Shown: piece by piece, positions 20,101 to 30,869 of the stretch | How the letters are laid out: each line of letters begins with the position of its first letter | Position numbering within the stretch: position 1 is the first letter of the stretch | Origin: Nosema muscidifuracis | Lineage: Eukaryota; Microsporidia; Nosematidae | Direction of reading: 5' to 3' | Assembly (NCBI GenBank): GCA_028335825.1 | Contig: JAIOKI010000028.1 | Coordinates: 62,001-126,000 of the forward strand | DNA: 64,000 bases | Program-made: the position numbers and the translations under genes | The notes under the pieces: model-generated | Database searches by the model: none | What the model was told of the DNA's origin: nothing | Seen by the model: the letters and a program-made list of their open reading frames with translations, nothing else

Positions 20101-21205
20101 GAATTAAAAAATTTGTTATTATTTAATTTAAAAGATTATAAATTTTTTTATCATAAGTTAAAATATTTTATGTATTTAATAAATAGTTATGTTGTAATAT
20201 TTATTTAATTTATTTTAATGAATAATCTATAAATATAACTAACAGGGTGAAGAATACACCATTTGTATTTTGTATATCATATTTATGAATGTTTTTTATA
20301 TATACATTGTAAAATGATGAATTAATATCTGATTTATTAAAATTCATTCAAAGTAATTTAATATTATTTTATATTTTTAAAGTTAAAGACCAATAATCAT
20401 TCCTTATTGGTTTATATTTGATAAATAAGAAGTCTTTATATGCGTTTTACTGTTGATATCATAAAATATAGATATATGTCTAAGAAAAATTAGGATAAAA
20501 TAATGGAAATACTTATATTTGATTTATGTTATTAGATAGTTTAGCATATCTTATTTTTGATAAAATTAATAAATAAGTTAAATAGATATTTATAAAAAAT
20601 TTATTGAATAGGTTAATAAGATATTTATAAGAAACTTAATAAATAAGTTAAAACATATTTATAAGAAATTTAATAAATAAGTTAATAAGATATTTTTGAT
20701 AAAATGTAATACCTTATTTTAATTTACTATTGGTAATTTCTTATACTTGTATTAAAATATAAAACTTTTAATACTAAAGTAGAATTTTATTTTATATAAG
20801 AATTATTTGAATTAACTTTAAATCTATTTGTATTTAGTAATAAATTATCTAATAATAATTTTTTATAAGAAATATATTACTAAAATTGATAATGTTTATT
20901 TCATAAGCTTATTTATCTTTATAATTATATTGAAAGTATTATAAAAAAATTTGATCAAAATTGAATAAAACATTTTGTGATGTTGTATGACGTCATTTCA
21001 CAATTGAAGAGTCTAATGGTACAACAACTTATAAAATATATTTATTACAAGAATTTTAAAAAAAATATCATCTTCTTATCATATCTCTATAAATAAATTA
21101 ATAAATTTACTATTATGCATTCATATCTATTTTTTTAATAAACAAAAATTTGTCAATTATTTTTTAATTTAATTAGTTATTTTTATACAAGTTTAATAAT
21201 ACCCC
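20101..21205. repeat. AT-rich spacer with ~39-bp repeats
   Basis: No gene is seen in 1.1 kb. At about 20565-20700 a unit of roughly 39 bp (aataagttaataagatatttataagaaattt type) is repeated three to four times. The rest is plain AT-rich DNA, with the ACCCC box of the next gene at its right end. Confidence 0.6.
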
Positions 21206-21571
21206 ATGATTAAATTTCTATACTTATTGATTGTATACACGTCAACTAATGAACAATTAATTATTCCTCTAGATAATATTGATGTCTACAATCCTACTAC
21301 TATTGAGATAGAGAAACCAATTATGAATAAATGTTTCCAAAAACAGTTATCAGGATTATATTTTACCATAGGTAGTGTTATTGTACTTTCTATACTACTT
21401 TCAGGAATATTTTTATGTATAAATGGGAATAAGAATGTATTAACAGGAGGAATACTAGTTTGTATAAGTATAATATTTATAATTTTATATTTTATATGGA
21501 ACTTCTTCTTTTATCGAGATAATGAAAAAGATCAAGAAAAATTAATTTATTATTTTAATAATAGTAATTAA
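21206..21571 (+). CDS. Small signal-peptide, two-helix membrane protein (GIF family, 3)
   Basis: The 121-residue protein starts MIKFLYLLIVYTS (signal-like), followed by a short polar stalk. Two hydrophobic helices follow, the first with LLSGIFLCINGN and the second VCISIIFIILYFIWNFFF, and a charged tail (RDNEKDQEKL). It shares GIFLCxxG and overall order with 19672-20100. The start is decided by ACCCC directly touching ATG. Third gene of a same-strand family cluster. Function unknown. Confidence 0.75.
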   Translation: MIKFLYLLIVYTSTNEQLIIPLDNIDVYNPTTIEIEKPIMNKCFQKQLSGLYFTIGSVIVLSILLSGIFLCINGNKNVLTGGILVCISIIFIILYFIWNFFFYRDNEKDQEKLIYYFNNSN

Positions 21572-21714
21572 ATTATTAGTTATTATAAGATGTATTTAAG
21601 AATAATTTAATTACTACTTAATATAGTAGTATACATATTAATTAAATTATTAGTTATTATAAGATATATTTAAGGATAATTTAATTACTACTTAATATAG
21701 TAGGATACATATTA
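21567..21714. repeat. 74-bp direct repeat, two copies
   Basis: Two tandem copies of a 74-bp unit with only a few differences. The first begins at the stop codon region of the preceding gene. Confidence 0.8.
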
Positions 21715-22328
21715 ATAATCTTTTATTTTAATATATATATTGCATATTCTGTTTCCATTCGAAAATGCAGTGTAAAATTTAAGACTCAATAGGATTTTAT
21801 TTTTTTACATTATATCATTAGATATCTTTCATTCATCACAAAATACTCTTCAGCAATTGTCCATGGTCATCTTAAGTATCATCATTTACATGTATTCTTC
21901 TATTTAATTTTATATTTGCTCTCTTGAAGTTCAATAAAATATCGTTACAACGTACGGGATAATTCTAGATTTTTACTTGGACAGGAATGATTTATGAGAA
22001 AATTATATTTTTCCTTTTTTCTTCTTCTCTACTATTCATAAGTTATTAAAGACTGTGATTCGTAGTTCTATTATTCAAACTTCTTTCCTAATTCTATCAA
22101 TGATGCATATATCAAAATTATATTTTACTTCAATAGCACTTTAAATTCGTGAATATACTCTGATTTCGACATCCTTCGTAGCAATATATTCTTATAAGGA
22201 GTGATTCCCAGTCTTCTTAATACTCATTTTAATTAACAAAAATATACATTAGAATTATCAAAAATATATATTAGAATTATCAATATTTTAATTAACAAAA
22301 TATGTCAAGATAAAATAAAATATTTAAA
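21715..22328. other. Spacer containing a less AT-rich island of unknown origin
   Basis: Between about 21740 and 22240 base composition is more balanced than in other spacers (words such as cgttacaacgtacggga), and it lacks tandem repeats. It looks like a decayed gene or element rather than spacer, but no frame stays open and I recognise no family. The remainder up to 22328 is AT-rich. Confidence 0.4.
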
Positions 22329-24035
22329 TTATTTTTTTAATAAAGATATCTCTACTTCAGTAAGAACATCAGGTATTACTTTATTAATTAGATTATCATA
22401 ATCCTTAAGTATTTCTTGTACGTCTGGTACACTCTTAATAAATATATTAGATAGATCAATATCAGATACAGTATATTTAAAATTCATCTTACTGAGATAT
22501 TCATTGGTATCTTTAAAATACTCAGATTTAAAATTATGATTCACTCCTCTTAAGAATTCTTTGAATAACTCATTAATTTCTATATATAAAATAAATCTTA
22601 ATATTTTAGCATAATTATTCGTAAATATTTCATCATTCTTCTTAATTCTTTCAATAACTTCTTTTTTAATATCTTCTTTTTTTAGTAGCTTAATTAATTC
22701 ATTCTTATTAATAATACTACACATGTATAAAGAATGTACAAAAAGAATATATAATGATGGAGTGTATCCTTTCATAATATTATCAATAGCTTTATCTAAT
22801 ATATCAGTATCCCTTAGTATGTATACTATATATTCTAGTTCGTTTACTTTTTCATCATTAAATCTTATACAAGATGATTTGAACATTTCAAATTCCTCTT
22901 CGCTTATAAGAAGTCTTTCTTTTTTATCCAAATCACAACTTATTTCGTATCCATTAATATTAATAATTTTATCTTTAATATAAACGTATACAAAATTAAC
23001 TTTATTATCATCTTCTAAATTAATTTTATTATCATCTTTTAAATTAATTTTATTATTAACTTTATTAGTATCTTTTAACTTAATTTTATTATTATCTTTT
23101 AAATTAATTTTATTATTAAATTTTAAATTAACTTTATTATCATCTTTTAAATTAATTTTATTATCATCTTTTAAATTAATTTTATTATTAATTTTATTAT
23201 CATCTTCTAAATCAATTTTATTACCATCAATTAAATCATATTGATATCTTCTGTAAATCAATAAATTTTCTCGTTCACTATCTTCTTCAAAATTAAATTT
23301 TCCTTCATCAGATAAAATACTGCCTGTGTTAGATAAATGTTTAAGAAGAGGTATATCAAGATATTTAGTAAGATATTCTTTATAATCAGAATTCTTTGTT
23401 AAATTATTTATAATTGAAATTTTAAGTTCATTATCAATTTTAATATCAGTATAATCTATTACATACATTCTTATTTTTTTATCTACAATAACGTATAAAG
23501 ATATTTTATCGTATTCTGTTTGAAAAGTAGTAACTCGATTTTCTTTATATTTCAGTATGTAAATAAGATGACGTGTATTTTTAGATATGGCAATATAATC
23601 AGGTACGAAATCATCTTTCTTATCGTATTCTTGTACAACATTATGTAAAGCTTTTAAACTTTCATACTTAAGATTGACATTTTCTTTTAAAGATTTAGCA
23701 AATAGACTTTCATTAATCTTATCATTTATAAGTATGTATCCTAAATTACCGTGTATAATTGTTGTACTGGTATGTTGAAGAATTGTATAAATATAATCTA
23801 AATTATTATGTAAAGATGTATCTGGTAATTTAAATTTCTCGTAATAGAAATAGTCACCATCATCGTATCCAATAACTTCGACATACCTTACATCTAAATT
23901 TATTATATATAGAGTCACTTTTGAATCAACATCTATTTCAAAATAATCTTTTTTAGATAGAATTGTAGATAAAATACTGTTTTTTAAGTTAATAACTGAT
24001 GATATAATAAATAACAGGTAGAATAAAATTTTCAT
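22329..24035 (-). CDS. Secreted-type protein with Asn/Lys/Asp repeat
   Basis: The 568-residue protein opens with a clear signal peptide (MKILFYLLFIISSVINLKNS). A mixed alpha/beta part of about 240 residues follows. An in-frame repeat of a 6-9 residue unit (NKINLKDD and variants, about 11 copies, residues about 275-350) is followed by a helical C-terminal part (about 365-568) without a membrane anchor. The coding repeat corresponds to a tandem array of 'ttattatcttttaaattaattt' on the plus strand at about 22995-23225. The start is strongly supported by ATCCCTT before ATG. No family recognised; an ER-lumenal or exported protein is likely. Part of the C-terminal half faintly recalls the helical lid of Hsp70-type chaperones, but not enough to claim. 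Confidence 0.75.
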   Translation of the reverse strand: MKILFYLLFIISSVINLKNSILSTILSKKDYFEIDVDSKVTLYIINLDVRYVEVIGYDDGDYFYYEKFKLPDTSLHNNLDYIYTILQHTSTTIIHGNLGYILINDKINESLFAKSLKENVNLKYESLKALHNVVQEYDKKDDFVPDYIAISKNTRHLIYILKYKENRVTTFQTEYDKISLYVIVDKKIRMYVIDYTDIKIDNELKISIINNLTKNSDYKEYLTKYLDIPLLKHLSNTGSILSDEGKFNFEEDSERENLLIYRRYQYDLIDGNKIDLEDDNKINNKINLKDDNKINLKDDNKVNLKFNNKINLKDNNKIKLKDTNKVNNKINLKDDNKINLEDDNKVNFVYVYIKDKIININGYEISCDLDKKERLLISEEEFEMFKSSCIRFNDEKVNELEYIVYILRDTDILDKAIDNIMKGYTPSLYILFVHSLYMCSIINKNELIKLLKKEDIKKEVIERIKKNDEIFTNNYAKILRFILYIEINELFKEFLRGVNHNFKSEYFKDTNEYLSKMNFKYTVSDIDLSNIFIKSVPDVQEILKDYDNLINKVIPDVLTEVEISLLKK

Positions 24036-24592
24036 AAGGGATATAAAATATTTGTTTATATAATTAATTACACATCATTAAATTAAAAAAAATATTTTTA
24101 AATAAATACCTTTAATAATTCAAAATATTAAAATATTATCAAATCAACGAGATTAATATTTTTTAAAATTTCCTAATATCAATAAAAAATATTAGATTTT
24201 TATGATTATCTTTTGAATAAAATTTATTAATAAAGTTAAGTAATAATTAAAATTTATCATTAAGGTTAAGTAATAATTAAAAATTAATTGATAAACTTAA
24301 GTAATAATTAAAAATTTATTAAGATTAAGTAATAATTAAAATTTATCAATAAGATTATAAAATATAATTAAAAATAATTGATAAGGCTAAGTAATAATTA
24401 AAAATTAATTAATAAAATAATAAATATAGATTTATTTAAATTCCAACTATAAATATTCTTAATTATTCAATTTATTACTTTTGAATATCTAAAAGTTTAG
24501 TTTCTTAAATACAAAAGTATTTTAATAATGACAATTTTAAACATATTGATCTCTTTTTTCCAATATCAATTAATAGAATATACCTTATTTTC

Positions 24593-24643
24593 TTAATTTT
24601 TTGAATTCTTATTTCAAATTAAAATAAGAATTCAAAAAATTAA
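24593..24643. repeat. 22-bp perfect inverted repeat (hairpin)
   Basis: The arm 24593-24614 is the exact reverse complement of 24622-24643, with a 7-base loop. This exceeds what AT bias alone readily gives. Confidence 0.85.
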
Positions 24644-24819
24644 AATTATTTCTTATTTTATCAAATGAAAAAAACATTTGTTATTTTTAATTAATATGAA
24701 ATAAAAAAATTACTCACAATAAGATTTTTAAATTATGATTTGATCTTAATTTTAAGATTATAATTACAAATTAGATTAAATTTATATCTTATTCTAGTAT
24801 CTTGTATATATTTATAATA

Positions 24820-24847
24820 ATTACTTTTACTAGGAAGTAAAAGTAAT
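24820..24847. repeat. 12-bp perfect hairpin with AGGA loop
   Basis: attacttttact at 24820-24831 pairs fully with agtaaaagtaat at 24836-24847 around a tetraloop agga. Confidence 0.8.
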
Positions 24848-25567
24848 ATCTATCAGGTATTAAATATAACAAAAATATTAATTTCTAGTTTAAGAGAATA
24901 AAGTTATAATATAAAATATAATAATTAAGTTTATAAAAATATTTAGAAATGATGGTAGAAAAAGATAAATGAATAAGATTATTTAACATTTTTGTCATTC
25001 TAAATCTTTTACTTTATTAATTAAATGTATTCTTAAAATTAGAATATTTCTGTATTTTGTTAATCTTATATGTGAAATATTAAATAAAAAGAAAGATTTA
25101 TTTATTTTTAAAAAAGATTTTAAATATAGTAAAATGAATAACAGGATTTTATATTTTAATAGTTAATAAGAAGAAAAATATATTTATTTTTAAAAGAGAT
25201 TTGAAATATAGTAAAATGAATAACAGGATTTTATATTTTTATAGTTAATAAGAAGAAAAATAAAAATTTATAGTTCTAATCTAAACTTATTCTCTTTTCT
25301 TTGATAGTGTTTGGAATTATTGAAGGTATATTCTATTAAAAATTAATATACTTCTAATAAATTTAATATATTCTTCAAGTATTAACTTGTTTTATTTTAG
25401 AACTTTTACTTACATAAATATTTAATATTAGTTTAGAATTTTTATCAGAGAATATATTATTCATAAATTTACAAATATTAAAAAAATGTATTAATTCTGA
25501 AGATTTAAAAATCTTACTGATTTTATATTTAGTCACTTAATTAAAAAATAAGGAAAAAATATTTTAA

Positions 25568-25727
25568 CCCTCATTAAAAAAATATTCATAACATCATTAA
25601 AATATTAAATTCATAAACTCATTAAAAAATAAGGAAAAAATATCAAATTCATAAACTCATTATAAAATACTTCACCCCTCATTAAAAAATATTCATAACA
25701 TCATTTAAAAATTATTTATTTCACCCC
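25568..25727 (+). promoter_or_regulatory. Triplicated CCC start-proximal box upstream of the karyopherin gene
   Basis: Three CCC boxes lie on the coding strand at 25568-25570, 25675-25678 and 25724-25727, the last five bases before ATG. The first two are each followed by the same ~30-bp segment (ctcattaaaaaatattcata and onward) at a 109-bp spacing, so the box was duplicated together with its flank. Confidence 0.65.
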
Positions 25728-25731
25728 TCTT

Positions 25732-27843
25732 ATGGAAAATCTTCTTCTCGACATATTAAAATCCCCTACAAATACATCAATTCAAAAAGTTGAATTACTA
25801 CTTGATACAGAAGAAGGTACAGAAATGTTTGTAACACTTCTATCTAAAAATAATGTTATAGCTTTTACATACATGAAAATGCAAGTTAAAGAATGGCTTC
25901 TAAACCCAATTAGACAAGATTTTATACTAAAATATAAGAACACATTTTTTAATTTAATATATGATACAACACCACAAAATCTTAATCTTTTATGTGATTT
26001 TTTTGAGATATTATTTTTTCAATATTTTTATTGGCCTGATTTTGTTGATTTTTTAGTTACTAAAAATGATTCAAAATCTTTTAAAGTTTTGAATAGTTTG
26101 TTTGTTAAATTTAGAAAACTGCATAAAAGTGATAAATTATATTTAGAAATTATTGAGTGCATAGAAAAGACAAAAATATTATTTGAAAAATATTATTTTT
26201 GTAATGAACCAACTGATGATGAAAACTTTTTAAATATGTTTTACAGTCTTATTTATCAAGATATTCATTCATTTTTTGAAGATAATATTGATAAATTTAT
26301 TAATGCAATGTGTAAGTTATTTAAGAAAAAAGAATTACAATCTATTATATGTGAGATGTATAATTTATTTATTATGAAATATTCTGATTTAATAGATTTT
26401 ACTAAAATATTAGGATCAGTTTTAATTTCTATAGATTCTTTTGATTATATAAAATATCAAGTTTTATTAAATATTATAAAGAAGAGGAAATCTGAAGCTT
26501 GTATTAAATTTGAAGATATTTTAGTTAATGCTTGTAAACTTGGATCAATTTTAAGTATAAAAGAAAAAGATGAAATGTGTTCTTTAGAATATTCTAAAAA
26601 TATAATTTGTAATATAGATGTCTATAGAGGAATAATAATAGATTTAGTAATTAATTTATCAAAGAATAATTCTAATTTTATTAGTAAATTATTAAGTAAT
26701 CCTTATGATGAAGAAAGTGAAATATTTTTATATACTGCACTTAAATTAAAAAATGATGATATAATTAAGAAATGTCAAATAATAATTAATAATTCAAGTA
26801 GTGATATTTATTTATCATTTTCTGCTTTTAGATATTTATTAGTAATTAAGGAATATAGTACATGTGATAATAAATTTATAAAAAGAGATCATCCATCTGT
26901 ATATTTATGTATAGAAATGATTACTAAATATATTCAAAAGATTAGTCCTTTAGAAATTAATATATTAAATATATTAACAAATTATAATATTAATAAAGAT
27001 ATTATACCAGAATATATAGAAATATTAAATAGAATAATAATATTTCTTAATGGAAATGAAGAAGATCAATATTCATTTATATTAATTAATAGAATAATAA
27101 AAGAAGATATTAAATATATGACAGATGATTTATATAATTTTCTTATAGAATATACTAATTTAAATATTAGAAATATAAATAGTGTATTAGCTTTTCAATA
27201 TTTATTTGATACATTTGGTATTTTAATAACTAAAGGAAATGAAGATAAAAAATTAATTTATGAAAAAGATTTTAATAAAATAATAAGTATAATTACTACA
27301 GAAGAAATAGTAGAAATGTATAATTATACTTTCTTTTTATTAAGTATTATAATTAAATATTCTAATAATGAATATTCTAGTATAATACAAATTGTATCTC
27401 AAGATAGATTATGGAGTAGTAAAGAATTACTTATGAGTTTAATATGTTTAAGTATATCTTTATATAAAAAGAAATATATGTCAGATGAACAAATTAATTA
27501 TATAACACAATATTTATGTGCAATTAATAAGTATTATGCTTATTTATTATCTGATAATACTAATTATTCAATAAGAATAAATGAAGATGTAGAAGAATAT
27601 TTTATTTTACAAAGTATAATAATAGAAAATACTGAAGAATATTTTAGAATATATAAAAGTGCTATGGAATATTTTACAAATAATTATATATCTAAAAAGA
27701 ATGTAAGAAGAATTGTTAGATCTTTTATTAGAGGTAGTAGAATTGTACAAGATGAAATGTATAAGAATATTATAGAAAAAAATTTATTTAATTTATCTTA
27801 TGATAATATTCCATATTGTGTCTACATAAATTTTGAAATTTAA
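25732..27843 (+). CDS. Importin-beta superfamily karyopherin (IPO7/8, Sxm1/Nmd5-like)
   Basis: The 703-residue protein is all-helical with HEAT-like repeats. The N-terminal 140 residues follow the importin-beta pattern: a variable first repeat, then 'AFTYMKMQVKEWLLNPIRQD', a segment like the 'lkn.v...W' of IPO7/8, and FFQYFYWPDFVDFLV matching the conserved 'fP..Wp.l...l' repeat. These receptors bind Ran-GTP and carry ribosomal proteins, histones and other cargo through the nuclear pore. The protein is shorter than typical (950-1050 residues), consistent with microsporidian reduction. Codon use shifts to almost only A/T third positions after about residue 200. The start is well supported by ACCCCTCTT before ATG. 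The superfamily call is firm; the subtype is tentative. Confidence 0.7.
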   Translation: MENLLLDILKSPTNTSIQKVELLLDTEEGTEMFVTLLSKNNVIAFTYMKMQVKEWLLNPIRQDFILKYKNTFFNLIYDTTPQNLNLLCDFFEILFFQYFYWPDFVDFLVTKNDSKSFKVLNSLFVKFRKLHKSDKLYLEIIECIEKTKILFEKYYFCNEPTDDENFLNMFYSLIYQDIHSFFEDNIDKFINAMCKLFKKKELQSIICEMYNLFIMKYSDLIDFTKILGSVLISIDSFDYIKYQVLLNIIKKRKSEACIKFEDILVNACKLGSILSIKEKDEMCSLEYSKNIICNIDVYRGIIIDLVINLSKNNSNFISKLLSNPYDEESEIFLYTALKLKNDDIIKKCQIIINNSSSDIYLSFSAFRYLLVIKEYSTCDNKFIKRDHPSVYLCIEMITKYIQKISPLEINILNILTNYNINKDIIPEYIEILNRIIIFLNGNEEDQYSFILINRIIKEDIKYMTDDLYNFLIEYTNLNIRNINSVLAFQYLFDTFGILITKGNEDKKLIYEKDFNKIISIITTEEIVEMYNYTFFLLSIIIKYSNNEYSSIIQIVSQDRLWSSKELLMSLICLSISLYKKKYMSDEQINYITQYLCAINKYYAYLLSDNTNYSIRINEDVEEYFILQSIIIENTEEYFRIYKSAMEYFTNNYISKKNVRRIVRSFIRGSRIVQDEMYKNIIEKNLFNLSYDNIPYCVYINFEI

Positions 27844-28092
27844 TTAAAAATATTTATTATATATAAATAGGTTGTATTTATTATATATTTGACTTATATT
27901 AATTAAATTTAATTAAAAATATTATTTTATATTTGACTTATTATAATTAAAAATATCACTTTATAAATAACTTATACTACTATCTTAATAATTGACTTAT
28001 ATTAATATATTTATAATTAATAAATATATTAGAAAAATATCAACTGATAAATTTAATAAAAATATAAATTAATAAGATATTTTATATATTAT

Positions 28093-28950
28093 TTAATTTT
28101 TATATGAATATAGAACTACTAATACATTATTTCTAGCTTTTTCTAAAGATTCTTTAAGTTTATTAAATAATTCTCTCTCTGCAACTTCTAATGTAATAAT
28201 CATTATATTGTCTATATCATCTTCATCATATTTATAATTTTGTAATATAGATTCAAATCTTGATTTACAGGTCTCTTCATATTTCTCAATACTACTTTGA
28301 TATATTGCTATATTATTTTCTAAGCTCTCTATATAATTTCTAATAAATTCTGTTAATAAATAATTTTCACTCTTACTTAAATTATTTAAATGTTCATTAA
28401 CAAGTTTATGAGTCTCACTTAAAGATACAATATCTTGATTATTTCCATCTATATGGAATTTCTCTAATAAATCTAAAGATTCTTTTAATCTCTCAGATGA
28501 ATCTAAAAATAATTCATGAGTATTTTTTTTAAATTCATCTACTAAATAATGAAATTGATTATTTAAGTCTAATGAAAGCTTAGTGATAATTTCAGTAGTT
28601 TCCTTTGATATATTAATAAAGAGATCTATTATTTCTTCTGATATTCCTAATTCACCAATATTTTCTGAATATATTTTATCAATCATCTCATCAAATGTTT
28701 TAGTAACCTCTTGACTTATTTCTAATTCCATATCTCTAAGAACTGTAGCAGTTTTAATAAGAATTAATTTTGAAGAAGAAGAAAATTCATTTTTATCTTG
28801 TGAAATTTCTAAGGTTACAAATGATTCTGAAGAATTATCTTCTTCATTATCTCTTATTTTATTAATAGATTGTGATTCTTGTGTATCTTGTTCTGAACAA
28901 TATATTCTTGATAGAGTATAAATAAATATATTAAGAATTATCCTTTTCAT
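28093..28950 (-). CDS. Secreted-type acidic helical protein
   Basis: The 285-residue protein has a signal peptide with a likely cleavage after Cys (IFIYTLSRIYC-SEQ). An acidic Ser/Glu/Asp-rich stretch to about residue 55 follows, then long amphipathic helices with heptad-like spacing (about 60-280), and no C-terminal anchor. No named family is recognised. Unlike most genes here there is no CCC box within 20 bases of the ATG; the upstream sequence is AAATTTA. It may therefore be expressed from a different signal, or be misjudged in its start. An exported or polar-tube/spore-wall associated protein is possible but is inference. Confidence 0.65.
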   Translation of the reverse strand: MKRIILNIFIYTLSRIYCSEQDTQESQSINKIRDNEEDNSSESFVTLEISQDKNEFSSSSKLILIKTATVLRDMELEISQEVTKTFDEMIDKIYSENIGELGISEEIIDLFINISKETTEIITKLSLDLNNQFHYLVDEFKKNTHELFLDSSERLKESLDLLEKFHIDGNNQDIVSLSETHKLVNEHLNNLSKSENYLLTEFIRNYIESLENNIAIYQSSIEKYEETCKSRFESILQNYKYDEDDIDNIMIITLEVAERELFNKLKESLEKARNNVLVVLYSYKN

Positions 28951-29362
28951 TAAATTTTATAATTTTAATTTATTTAAACTTTTTATATTTATGGAACGTT
29001 ATCTTTAACAAACAAATTTTATAAATTTAATTTATTTAAACTTTTTATATTTATGGATCGTTATTTTATAAATTTAATTATACATAAAAATACACTTCTA
29101 TTCTGAAAAAAAGCTTTATTCAAATTATATTGATTATTAAAAAATCATTATTAATTAATTTATAAGGTAAATATAAGAATAATTATATGAAGTATTTTAA
29201 TTACCATATTTAAAATCAAAGTCTTAATTTTCTTATAATAATATTATTATATCAAATTTATTGAATACATAAAATATTCCCTTACATTTTCTATACTAAA
29301 GATATTAAATATTCTCTTACATATTCTATATTAAAGATATTAAATATTATATATTAAAAAAA
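28951..29362. repeat. AT-rich spacer with a direct repeat
   Basis: No gene is seen. A ~57-bp unit (ttttataa.tttaatttatttaaactttttatatttatgga) is present twice at about 28964-29065. A second repeat (atattctctta..tattctatattaaagatattaa) is present twice at about 29270-29350. Confidence 0.6.
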
Positions 29363-30451
29363 TTAAATAATATCTCTTTTATCATTAGACATACAAAAAC
29401 TAAGAAATAATTTTAAAAATGATCTTAATAATCCTCTACCACTCTTATTTTCATCATTTAATTTTTTATTAATACAATCTTCTAAACTTTTATTTTTTAT
29501 TTCTTTATCTTTTAAGTTTAATCTTTTTTTTGAGACAAGATTTAATTCTTTAAAAATATTCTCTTTAATTATACAGTATTTAGTCATATTAATTTTATAA
29601 ATCATATTAATTTTATCAATCATATTAATCTTATCAAGTATATTAATTTTATCAATCATATTAATTCTATCAAGTATATTAATTTTATCAAGTATATTAA
29701 TTTTATTAATCATATTAATTTTATATAATTTAGTCATATTAAAAATAATAGGAACATTATCTTGATAAAGTACTGATAAAATATTAAGACTAGTTCCATT
29801 AAATGATAAATAATTATTTCTTTGTATTAAATTTTCATTTTTTATCTCATCATATGAATTAGATATTAAATTTATATTCTTATTACCTTTTTCTAATACA
29901 CATAAAATTTCTAATCTATACCTTGATTTTTTAATCTTATTAAATATATCTTTTTCTAAATAAATATTATTATTAATTAAATATTTATAAATCTTATTAA
30001 ATTTTATTTCTTTAATATCATCATTATTATTAATTAAATATTTATAAATCTTATCAAATTTTATTTCTTTAATATCAATATTATTATTAATTAAATATTT
30101 ATAAATCTTATTAAATATATCTTTTTCTAAATCAATATTATTATTAATTAAATATTTATAAATCTTATCAAATTTTATTTCTTTAATATCATCACCATTT
30201 AATTCATTTAAATTCTCATTTATTAATTTATTTTTATTTGTACCAATTAAATTATCAAAAATATTCAATTTATAATATTTTACCTCTCTATAGTTAAAAT
30301 ATGAACAATTTGATTTAAATCTTAAATATAAATTTGTATTCACTAAAACTTTCTTTTTTTGAATATTTATCTTAGATTTTTGTTCTAATAATATCCAGTA
30401 TGACATTATTTTTGAAAAGTTGTAAGTTCTCTGATTTATTCCTTCAAACAT
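29363..30451 (-). CDS. Repeat-rich hypothetical protein
   Basis: The 362-residue frame carries two in-frame repeat blocks. In block one, KIYKYLINNN alternating with IDLEKDIFN or DIKEIKFD occurs four times (about 97-175). In block two, short units of the type MIDKIN/ILDKIN occur about ten times (about 245-300). A C-terminal stretch LRSFLKLFLSFCMSN is hydrophobic. No family is recognised and no CCC box precedes the ATG. The frame may be a real, repeat-expanded gene or an open frame kept by tandem repeats whose unit is a multiple of three. The non-repetitive N- and C-terminal parts, also open, favour a gene. Confidence 0.45.
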   Translation of the reverse strand: MFEGINQRTYNFSKIMSYWILLEQKSKINIQKKKVLVNTNLYLRFKSNCSYFNYREVKYYKLNIFDNLIGTNKNKLINENLNELNGDDIKEIKFDKIYKYLINNNIDLEKDIFNKIYKYLINNNIDIKEIKFDKIYKYLINNNDDIKEIKFNKIYKYLINNNIYLEKDIFNKIKKSRYRLEILCVLEKGNKNINLISNSYDEIKNENLIQRNNYLSFNGTSLNILSVLYQDNVPIIFNMTKLYKINMINKINILDKINILDRINMIDKINILDKINMIDKINMIYKINMTKYCIIKENIFKELNLVSKKRLNLKDKEIKNKSLEDCINKKLNDENKSGRGLLRSFLKLFLSFCMSNDKRDII

Positions 30452-30869
30452 TTTTTTATTTACAGTTTTTTTTTATTTTAAGTTTTATTAACAAATAATA
30501 AAATTTAAATTGTGTTGTAATAGAACATAAAACAAGAAAATGTTATGTAATATTAGATAACCAATTATTTAATAAAACATCAATTATTTATGTAAAAATA
30601 TAGTATTTATGTAATAATAAAAATATATTAATTATGTAAAAATATATTAATTTTATATGTAATATTATATAATAAATATTAATCAATTTTATATGTAATA
30701 TTATATAATAAATATATTAATCAATTTTATATATAATATTAGTAGATAATAAATATATCAACTATTAGATATATCAGTTATTTAATAAAATATCAATTAT
30801 TTATTTACCTTCTATTAATATATCAGTTATTTAATAATAAATATTTTTATTTATTTCTTACCCCTGAAA
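30452..30869. repeat. AT-rich spacer with ~38-bp repeats
   Basis: No gene is seen. Between about 30650 and 30760 the unit 'tcaattttatatgtaatattatataataaatat' occurs three times with drift. 'atatcagttatttaataa' recurs between 30770 and 30840. The ACCCCTGAAA box of the next gene closes the spacer. Confidence 0.6.

Larger units (their letters stand above)
24036..25731. repeat. 1.7-kb AT-rich spacer with repeats and two perfect hairpins
   Basis: No gene is seen. It contains a degenerate ~32-bp array (aagtaataattaaaaattaat type) at about 24230-24420. There is a 22-bp perfect hairpin at 24593-24643 and a 12-bp perfect hairpin at 24820-24847. An 82-bp direct repeat lies at about 25095-25260 (aatgaataacagg at 25133 and 25215). 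A duplicated promoter-like segment lies at 25560-25731. Confidence 0.75.

Noticed and set aside
22329-24035. Hsp70-type chaperone identity for the 568-residue secreted protein
   Set aside because: Only a vague likeness of the C-terminal helices; no nucleotide-binding motifs are seen.
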